Assembly: GCA_035296325.1 (NCBI GenBank)
Contig: DATHBD010000044.1
Location: 92,967 to 156,966, forward strand
DNA length: 64,000 bases
Direction: 5' to 3'
DNA from: DATHBD01 sp035296325
GTDB taxonomy: Bacteria; Actinomycetota; Actinomycetes; Mycobacteriales; Micromonosporaceae
The position numbers and the translations under genes are program-made. Of the stretch, positions 58,626-64,000 are shown one piece after another. The notes beneath the pieces are model-generated. The model saw only the letters and a program-made list of their open reading frames with translations, was not told the DNA's origin and did no database searches. Numbering within the stretch: position 1 is the first letter of the stretch; the number at the start of each line of letters is the position of its first letter.

Positions 58626-59126
58626 TCAGGCGACGACCGCGTCGACCGCCTTCTTGAGCGCCGAGGGCTGGCTGGGCTTGCGTGGGGCGTCGGCGCGGAG
58701 CTCCAGCATCCGGGCGCCGATCTCCTGCAGTTGCTTGCGGCCCAGGCCGGCCCGAACCTTCGGGAACCAGTCCTGCTCCTCTTCCTCGATGTGGTGGGTG
58801 ACGTTCTCGATCAGCACGGTCACCTTGGCATCGAACCGCTCGTCCGCTGGCTTCATCGTCGCGAGCTCCATGCAGAGCACGTCGGCGACGTGGTGCTCCT
58901 CGTACGACTCGAGCACGTCCTGCTCGAGGTCCGGCAGGAGCTTGCGGGTCTCCGGGTACATGACCTCGTTCTCGAGGTACGTGTGCACCGTCAGCGACTC
59001 GAGGATGGCGTCGACGATTTTGCCCTTCTTCGCGCTGGGCGCGTCGCCGGCGTTCGCGAATTCCTTGAACAGCTTTCTGATTTCTACGTGATCCCGTTTG
59101 AGCAGCACAATCGCGTCTGTGGACAC
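58626..59126 (-). CDS. Hemerythrin-domain (HHE) protein
   Basis: Protein of 166 residues with a four-helix di-iron HHE fold: LLKRDHVEIRKLFKEF, HTYLENEVMYPE, SYEEHHVADVLCME and HHIEEEEQDWFPK hold the His/Glu ligands. Such proteins bind O2, NO or iron and serve redox sensing. The Lys/Ala-rich tail follows. ATG. Divergent from the GH29 gene, so the operator at 59255 could also affect it. Confidence 0.88.
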   Translation of the reverse strand: MSTDAIVLLKRDHVEIRKLFKEFANAGDAPSAKKGKIVDAILESLTVHTYLENEVMYPETRKLLPDLEQDVLESYEEHHVADVLCMELATMKPADERFDAKVTVLIENVTHHIEEEEQDWFPKVRAGLGRKQLQEIGARMLELRADAPRKPSQPSALKKAVDAVVA

Positions 59127-59254
59127 CGGTTACCTCCTAGGGGTACTCGGTGTGCCACCTACCCGGACCGGCGGCCCGACAAACCGGTGCGACGGTTGAC
59201 GCCGTGGCATCGAAGAGCTTGACTGAGATGCTCCACACATCATATGTTCGCCTC

Positions 59255-59274
59255 GGATTGAAACGTTCGAATCC
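59255..59274. promoter_or_regulatory. LacI-type operator before GH29 gene
   Basis: GGATTGAAACGTTCGAATCC, palindrome with perfect GGATT/AATCC ends and AACGTT centre, 114 bp before the GH29 ATG. A strong LacI-family site by form. Confidence 0.65.
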
Positions 59275-59387
59275 CCGCCGACCTGTCGAACGTCCTGAAC
59301 TGCGCCCGCACGACGGTGCCATAGATCGGGTGTATCGGCATCCCGCCAACCCACGGGCTCTGCCGGCCCGGTCGAGATGGAGTGCCC

Positions 59388-61481
59388 ATGGAAGGCCCAG
59401 ACTTCAACGCCCCGGTTCCCGCCGAGTCACCCTTGCGCGGTCCGGTGCAGCGACGCACCGTGCTCAAGGGCGCGGCCGCCGCGGCCGCCGTCGCTGGCGG
59501 CACGGCCTGGGCGGTGTCGAACGCGCCGTCCGCTCTTGCCGCGCCGATGGGCAACATGTACGAGCAGCAGCGGCAGTTCGTTGAGTGGCGCTTCGGCATG
59601 TTCATCCACTTCAACATGGCCACGTTCACCGACGAGGAGTGGGCTTCCGCCGGGCCGCCCACCGGACCGGTGCGGGCCGCGCAGTTCAAGCCCACCGCGC
59701 TCGACGTCAAGGGCTGGGCGGACGCCGCTGCGTCCGCCAAAATGCAGTGGGCAGCGCTGACCACCAAGCACCACGACGGGTTCTGCCTCTGGCCGACCAA
59801 GACGACGCCGCACAACGTGTCGAACGGCACCGGAGTGGACAAGGACGGCAAGAGGGTCGTTGACGTTGTCAGGCTGTACGTCGACGAGTTCCGCGCCGCG
59901 GGCGTACAGCCGTGCTTCTACTTCTCAATCTGGGATAAGACGGCTGGGATTGACGAAAAGGGCATCACCCGGGCCGACATCGACTTCACCAAGGCGCAGC
60001 TCACCGAGCTGCTCGGCGGCACGTACGGCGTGATCCCGGTGCTGATCATCGACGGCTGGGCCTGGAAGATGGGCCACCACGCCATGCCGTACTCCGAGAT
60101 CCGGGCGCACATCAAGTCGCTCAACCCGAACATCCTGATCATCGACCACAACGGCCAGACCGAGATGTGGGAGCAGGACGCGATCTACTTCGAGGAGCCG
60201 AAGGGTATCTGGTGCCCCCCGAACAACACGTACGCCTCCTGCCAGGGGCAGAACATCGTGAACTCGGGTTGGTTCTGGCACCCGCCGAACTCGGTGAACG
60301 GCCGGCGTGACACCGCGGCCACCCCGACCCGCAGCGTGGCGGACATCGTCAGCCACATCAAGACGCTCGAGGCGCGGTACTGCTCCTTCCTGCTCAACTG
60401 CATGCCCAACAACAAGGGCACGTTCGACGCACACATCCTGGCCACGCTGGCGGCGACCGGGAGGGCGTGGAGCCCGAACACGAGCCGCCCGCCGCTGCCG
60501 GCGCAGCCGGACAGCCTGCTCTACCCGGTCACCCCGGTCGCGGCGACCGCGTCGAGCAACGGGTCCCTAGGCGCCCCGGCTCCCAACCCCTCCCGCCCGT
60601 CCACCGCCTTCAACGCCATCGACGGCAAGGTCGACTGGGCCCAGTTCGCACGCGAAAGCTGGTGGCAGTCGACCGGGTCACTCCCGCAGTCGGTGACGAT
60701 GGATCTGGGCGCGGTCTGGTCGAACATCGACACGGTGACCTACCTGCCCCGGCAGGACCGCGCCGTCGCCGCGGACCCGGCGCGCACCACCGGCAACATC
60801 ACCGGCTACCGGGTCCTCACCAGCACCAACGGCACCACGTTCACGGAAGCGGCCCGCGGGACCTGGCCCAGCACCAAGTCGCTCAAGTACGCGCGGTTCG
60901 CCGCGCGGAACGCCCGCTACGTACGCCTGGAAGCCACCGGCACCGTCGGCGGCGGCCCCGCGATCATCAATGAGCTCAACTGTGGCGGTATCGACGCCCG
61001 GCCGATTCAGGGCGGCACCACGCCGACCAGCCCGGTGACGCCCGTGCCCACCACGCCCGGCGGCAACCCCACGGGGACGGTCAAGATCATCAACCGGAAC
61101 AGCGGCAAGGCGCTGACCATCGCCGCTGACGGCCAGACCGTGGTGCAGACGACCGACACCGGCGCGGCGAACCAGCGCTTCCAGGTCGTCGACCTGGGCA
61201 CCGGCTACTCGAAGCTGGTGAACCCGGCGACCGGGAAGGCGCTGGACGTGTTCGCCAGGTCCCTGCTCGACGGTGGTGTGGTCTCGGTCTGGACCGACAA
61301 CGGTGGCAACAACCAGCAGTGGACCATCACCGACCTCGGTGGCGGCTACCGCAAGCTGGTCAACCGCAACAGCGGCAAGGCCCTCGACGTGGCCAACCGG
61401 TCGCTGTTGGACAACGGCGCGGTCATCCAGTGGACCGACAACGGCGGCAACAACCAGCAGTGGACCTTCGTCGCTGTCTAG
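59388..61481 (+). CDS. Secreted alpha-L-fucosidase, GH29, with C-terminal sugar-binding modules
   Basis: Protein of 697 residues. Tat signal (VQRRTVLKGAAAAAAVAGG), GH29 catalytic barrel (FGMFIHFNMATF, LTTKHHDGFCLWP, PVLIIDGWAW with the nucleophile Asp, LLNCMPNNKG), a discoidin-like F5/8 domain (about 390-540: VTMDLGAVWSNIDTVTYLPRQD, YVRLEATGTV) and a ricin-type trefoil (NRNSGKALTIA, NQRFQVV, NNQQWTIT, NNQQWTFV). It removes fucose from plant glycans. ATG at 59388 with GAGATGGAG upstream was preferred over GTG 59382. Followed by a strong terminator. Confidence 0.9.
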   Translation: MEGPDFNAPVPAESPLRGPVQRRTVLKGAAAAAAVAGGTAWAVSNAPSALAAPMGNMYEQQRQFVEWRFGMFIHFNMATFTDEEWASAGPPTGPVRAAQFKPTALDVKGWADAAASAKMQWAALTTKHHDGFCLWPTKTTPHNVSNGTGVDKDGKRVVDVVRLYVDEFRAAGVQPCFYFSIWDKTAGIDEKGITRADIDFTKAQLTELLGGTYGVIPVLIIDGWAWKMGHHAMPYSEIRAHIKSLNPNILIIDHNGQTEMWEQDAIYFEEPKGIWCPPNNTYASCQGQNIVNSGWFWHPPNSVNGRRDTAATPTRSVADIVSHIKTLEARYCSFLLNCMPNNKGTFDAHILATLAATGRAWSPNTSRPPLPAQPDSLLYPVTPVAATASSNGSLGAPAPNPSRPSTAFNAIDGKVDWAQFARESWWQSTGSLPQSVTMDLGAVWSNIDTVTYLPRQDRAVAADPARTTGNITGYRVLTSTNGTTFTEAARGTWPSTKSLKYARFAARNARYVRLEATGTVGGGPAIINELNCGGIDARPIQGGTTPTSPVTPVPTTPGGNPTGTVKIINRNSGKALTIAADGQTVVQTTDTGAANQRFQVVDLGTGYSKLVNPATGKALDVFARSLLDGGVVSVWTDNGGNNQQWTITDLGGGYRKLVNRNSGKALDVANRSLLDNGAVIQWTDNGGNNQQWTFVAV

Positions 61482-61523
61482 TGTCGTCGCTGCACAGGTA
61501 CGCCTGACAGCTTGGCAAACCAC

Positions 61524-61559
61524 CGACGGGGTGGCGGCTTCGCAGCCGCCACCCCGTCG
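61524..61559. terminator. Strong bidirectional terminator with T-run
   Basis: Perfect 16-bp arms CGACGGGGTGGCGGCT / AGCCGCCACCCCGTCG with loop TCGC, followed by TTT, between convergent genes. Confidence 0.85.
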
Positions 61560-61582
61560 TTTCGCGTCCGTGGACGCCTGAG

Positions 61583-62854
61583 TCAGCGTCGGCCGGAGCC
61601 GGTCTGGGTGCGCAGCCGCCCGACCCAGCCCTGAGCGGTGTGCCGCGGCACGCCGTAGTGGCCGGCAAGGTCGGTCACGCTTCCGATCTCGGCGTAGACC
61701 TGCGCCAGATCTTCCGGCATCTTGCGGTACGCCCGCTGCCCGGTACGGACCTGCCCGGTGGCGCGCGTTGCCGGCGCCGCACTTTGGCGACCGGCCCGAC
61801 CGCCGCGCGCGCTCGGCGTGCCCGCCGCCTTCGCGACCGTCTTCGTCGGTGTGGCGGCCTTCCGCCCAGCGCTTCGCCCAGTCGCCCGGGCTCCCGAGTC
61901 AGCCGTCGTTCCGGTGCCTGCCTTCGCCGTGCCTGCCTTGGCCGTGCCTGCCTTGGCCGCGCCTGCCTTGGCCGCGCCTGCCTTGGCCGCGCCGGCCCGC
62001 GGCGTGGTTGCCCTGGGTGTCGCCTTGGCGGTGTTGGCCCGCGGCGTGGTGGCCTTGGCGGTGGTGGCCTTGGCGGTTGTCGTGGCCGGAGTCGCCTTGG
62101 CCGCGCCTGCCTTGGCCGTGGTGGTCCTCGCCGTCGCCTTCCTAGCCGGCGCAGACTTCCCGGCCGTTGGCGTGGCCGTGGCCGGTGCGGCGGGCGCGTT
62201 CTTGGCGGGCCGTCCGCGCCTGCTCGGCGCCGGGCCGGCGGCTGCCTTCTTCGTCGGGGCACCTGTGGCGTTACGGGGCCGCCCCGGTCGACGGGTTCGC
62301 GGCGCGGTCGTCTCCGCATCGCCGGCAGCATCGGTGCCCGTCGCGTCGGTGGCGGCCGCCCCGGCGTTGGTCTGCTCAGCGTTGCTCTGCTCAGGGTTGG
62401 TCTGCTCAGCGTTGGTCTGCTCTGCGCTGCTCTGCCCGGTGCTGCTCGCGTCGTCCGCGGCGGTGCTCCCGCCGGCGGCGTCGGTGACGGCAATGTCGCC
62501 CGTGCCAGCGTCGTCCCCGGCGGCGTCGGCAAAGCCGTTGCTGCCGGCTGGGTCGGCCTCGGCGGACTCCGTGGGGGTTGGGGAGCCGTCGCCCGGCGTG
62601 GCGTGCGGCTGCGACCCGAGGGCGGGAGCCGACGCGGCGGTGATCGTGGCAGCCCGAGCGGTGGCCGGCATGAGCGCACGAATCACCATGTCAAGGTCGA
62701 CTGCGGGGAGTGCGAGAGCCGAGAGTCCGTCGCCGCTGCCGGCGCGCAGAGTGAGTTCGGTGATCCGACCCCCCTGGTCGCCTGCCTCGAATCGCAGCGT
62801 CGTGCTGGCCAGCCGGTCGTCGTCGGGATTGATGGTGATCGTGTACGAGCTCAC
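61583..62854 (-). CDS. Histone H1-like nucleoid protein with AT-hooks and C-terminal HTH
   Basis: Protein of 423 residues with three parts. Residues 1-62 form a compact beta-rich domain (YTITINPDDDRLASTTLRFEAG...) of unknown fold. The middle is Ala/Thr/Lys-rich, with acidic first half (EQTNAEQTNPEQSN repeat), two AT-hook-like motifs (RRPGRPRN, RRGRPAK) and AKAGTAKAG repeats as in eukaryotic H1 tails. The last 60 residues carry a helix-turn-helix-like segment (MPEDLAQVYAEIGSVTDLAGHYGVPRHTAQGWVGRLR). Likely a chromosome-compacting or regulatory DNA-binding protein. ATG with AAAGGAG upstream. Confidence 0.75.
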   Translation of the reverse strand: MSSYTITINPDDDRLASTTLRFEAGDQGGRITELTLRAGSGDGLSALALPAVDLDMVIRALMPATARAATITAASAPALGSQPHATPGDGSPTPTESAEADPAGSNGFADAAGDDAGTGDIAVTDAAGGSTAADDASSTGQSSAEQTNAEQTNPEQSNAEQTNAGAAATDATGTDAAGDAETTAPRTRRPGRPRNATGAPTKKAAAGPAPSRRGRPAKNAPAAPATATPTAGKSAPARKATARTTTAKAGAAKATPATTTAKATTAKATTPRANTAKATPRATTPRAGAAKAGAAKAGAAKAGTAKAGTAKAGTGTTADSGARATGRSAGRKAATPTKTVAKAAGTPSARGGRAGRQSAAPATRATGQVRTGQRAYRKMPEDLAQVYAEIGSVTDLAGHYGVPRHTAQGWVGRLRTQTGSGRR

Positions 62855-63128
62855 CGGGGGCTCCTTTCGTTGGCGTCGCGGCCGTGCCGGTTCGAGAGCG
62901 GAACGGTGCGACTTGCGTGCGGCTTTCGCCGAAAGATCGATGTGCGAAAACTACTCCCACGTTCCCTCTGGTACCAAACTCACTTCATCTCACTTCTGCA
63001 TCACGGTTGCCACTTTGCCGTTTCCTGCTCTGCACGCGACTAGCGTCGGTAGCTGTACCCGGGCGCGCGTTTCGATGAGCTCCCACCGAAAGGCGCTTCC
63101 GGTGCGAGCGAGCAGTAGGGGTTGCATC

Positions 63129-63455
63129 ATGGTCAGCACAGTGAACGATCTGGTTGTCGAGGCGTTGTTCGTGTCCGATCTCCAGCCGTCGCAGGATTGC
63201 TCAGGCGAAATGTTGCACGAAGCGGTCACTCGGGCGATTTTGCGTTATGGCAGTGACGGCTGCGCCGCCGGCGTTGCCGAAGAATTCGGACACCACCCGG
63301 ATACCGCCGTGGGCCGCATGTGCTGGGCCCGCCGGACGCTGGACCGCTGGTACCCGGTGGCCACGTCATACCCGGGCGGTGAATCCATTGTCGACAATGG
63401 TGAGGTACGTCTCGTCGAAGGCGGCGCCGCTCAGACCTCGCCGGTGTCGCGGTAG
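63129..63455 (+). CDS. MVSTV-family small protein (paralogue)
   Basis: Protein of 108 residues, MVSTVNDLVVEALFVSDLQPSQDCSGEMLHEAVTR and so on, matching the gene at 52479-52856 over its first 75 residues (shared EALFVSD-QPSQ-CS, RYGS-GCA, EEFG-HP). The C-terminus is not repetitive (VATSYPGGESIVDNGEVRLVEGG). The 3' end overlaps the convergent Cys-rich gene by 25 bp. Function unknown. Confidence 0.7.
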   Translation: MVSTVNDLVVEALFVSDLQPSQDCSGEMLHEAVTRAILRYGSDGCAAGVAEEFGHHPDTAVGRMCWARRTLDRWYPVATSYPGGESIVDNGEVRLVEGGAAQTSPVSR

Positions 63456-63652
63456 GGGCAGTGCCGGCAGCCGCGCCCGCAGCACGTTCCCCGATCGGCC
63501 AGAAAGCTGGCGGTCAGCACGAAGAGGCCGGTTTCCGGGTCCAGATATCCAGCCTCGCCGGCATCGACTGCTGCCGCGTGCGCGTGAACAATCGCGGGGG
63601 GCAAGGGCTCCGGGACCGGTTGACTCACGGCGCACACGCTACCGGTCCGCAT
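63431..63652 (-). CDS. DUF5522-like cysteine-rich protein
   Basis: Protein of 73 residues. YLDPETGLFVLTASFLADRGTCCGRGCRHCPY is the signature of DUF5522, with a CC-x3-C-x2-C metal-binding cluster (CCGRGCRHC). ATG with GGAGGGAG just upstream. Metal or Fe-S binding is likely, function unknown. The frame is open further upstream and runs into a flavoprotein relic. Confidence 0.8.
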   Translation of the reverse strand: MRTGSVCAVSQPVPEPLPPAIVHAHAAAVDAGEAGYLDPETGLFVLTASFLADRGTCCGRGCRHCPYRDTGEV

Positions 63653-63724
63653 TCCGCTCCCTCCGTGGCCGGCGTTATCACTGCTCGGTGGAGTACCCGG
63701 GCACGAGCCGGATAGCGGTGGTGC

Positions 63725-63802
63725 CTCGCCCACCGCAGCGATGCCGTTGACCGATCGATCGCGCACATCGCCTGCGGTAAACACGCCGGAAACACTTGTT
63801 GA
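63725..63802 (-). pseudogene. Relic of a thioredoxin-reductase-like flavoprotein
   Basis: In the frame of the Cys-rich gene, STSVSGVFTAGDVRDRSVNGIAAVGEA matches the C-terminal FAD-site motif of TrxR-like enzymes (GVFxAGDVR...AVGEG). Nothing else of the enzyme is recognisable, so it looks like a fragment. Confidence 0.4.
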
Positions 63803-64000
63803 ACAACAGCGGCGGGCGCTACGCCAGCCAGTCGCCCGCCCGGTATCGGCACCGCCGACAACCATCGGCGCGCACCCGACGGTGACCGGGTCGACTCCCC
63901 GATCAACGAACCGGTCGGTGAGGGTCGACGCATCCGCACCGGCCCGATCGACCGCCCCCACGGCCGCGCGGCCGTGGGGGCGCGGCCGTGGGGGCGCGGC
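63803..64000. repeat. GC palindrome and repeat at the right edge
   Basis: 63954-63981 is a 28-bp perfect palindrome with arms GCCCCCACGGCCGC / GCGGCCGTGGGGGC; copies of GCGGCCGTGGGGGC continue to the edge. No gene assigned in this stretch. Confidence 0.6.

Overview
The window is high-GC chromosomal DNA from a filamentous actinobacterium, most likely of the Micromonosporaceae (Actinoplanes/Micromonospora type). This rests on GTG starts and 1-4 nt gene overlaps, an ergothioneine operon, STAS proteins, TraR/DksA, SecA2, Ser/Thr kinases and LacI/WYL regulators, many secreted polysaccharide-degrading enzymes with ricin-type lectin tails, and perfect GC-rich hairpins without long U-tracts at gene ends. 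No rRNA, tRNA, CRISPR array, prophage or complete insertion sequence was found. The assignment comes from gene content only.

Layout. 1-14.7 kb is mostly housekeeping and signalling: the 5' two thirds of valS, a hotdog protein, a VOC protein divergent from a WYL regulator, a membrane-fused spermidine-synthase-like protein, STAS, TraR/DksA, an unlisted 40-residue membrane protein, a small histidine-phosphotransfer-like protein divergent from a large hybrid histidine kinase with its response regulator, a holin-like/phosphodiesterase membrane protein, DedA and an MBL hydrolase. 14.8-19.2 kb is the translationally coupled egtABCD operon. 19.2-28.6 kb has a glucose-dehydrogenase-like enzyme, a cold-shock protein followed by a DEAD-box helicase, soluble transhydrogenase SthA, a transposase relic, an internally deleted copy of an RCC1-repeat gene beside its intact parent, and a CcdA/TlpA redox pair.

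28.6-61.5 kb is dominated by plant-polysaccharide functions: LacI regulator, two tandem SGNH/GDSL esterases with lectin domains, PL3 pectate lyase, a sugar isomerase/oxidoreductase pair, GH51 arabinofuranosidase, AA10 LPMO, a divergent cluster (glycosyltransferase, GH43-like, aldo-keto reductase, alcohol dehydrogenase on one side; GH2 and GalT on the other), PL4 rhamnogalacturonan lyase and GH29 fucosidase. Together these fit attack on pectin side chains and use of galactose, arabinose and fucose, although no sugar transporter is present. CG-centred palindromes typical of LacI-family sites lie before lacI, the PL4 gene and the GH29 gene, and the last two share a motif. Interspersed are a YefM/YoeB toxin-antitoxin pair, a receptor-like Ser/Thr kinase, STAS, SecA2 and hemerythrin genes. 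The right end holds a histone-like AT-hook protein, a second member of a small lineage-type protein family, and a DUF5522-like Cys-rich protein next to a flavoprotein relic.

The strongest candidates for something new are the divergent GT/GH43/AKR/ADH//GH2/GalT cluster, the modular AT-hook/HTH nucleoid protein, a palindromic intergenic element family embedded in simple repeats, the paired small MVSTV proteins, and the shared operator of the PL4 and GH29 genes. All coordinates and motifs were read by eye; no alignment, structure prediction or database search was run.
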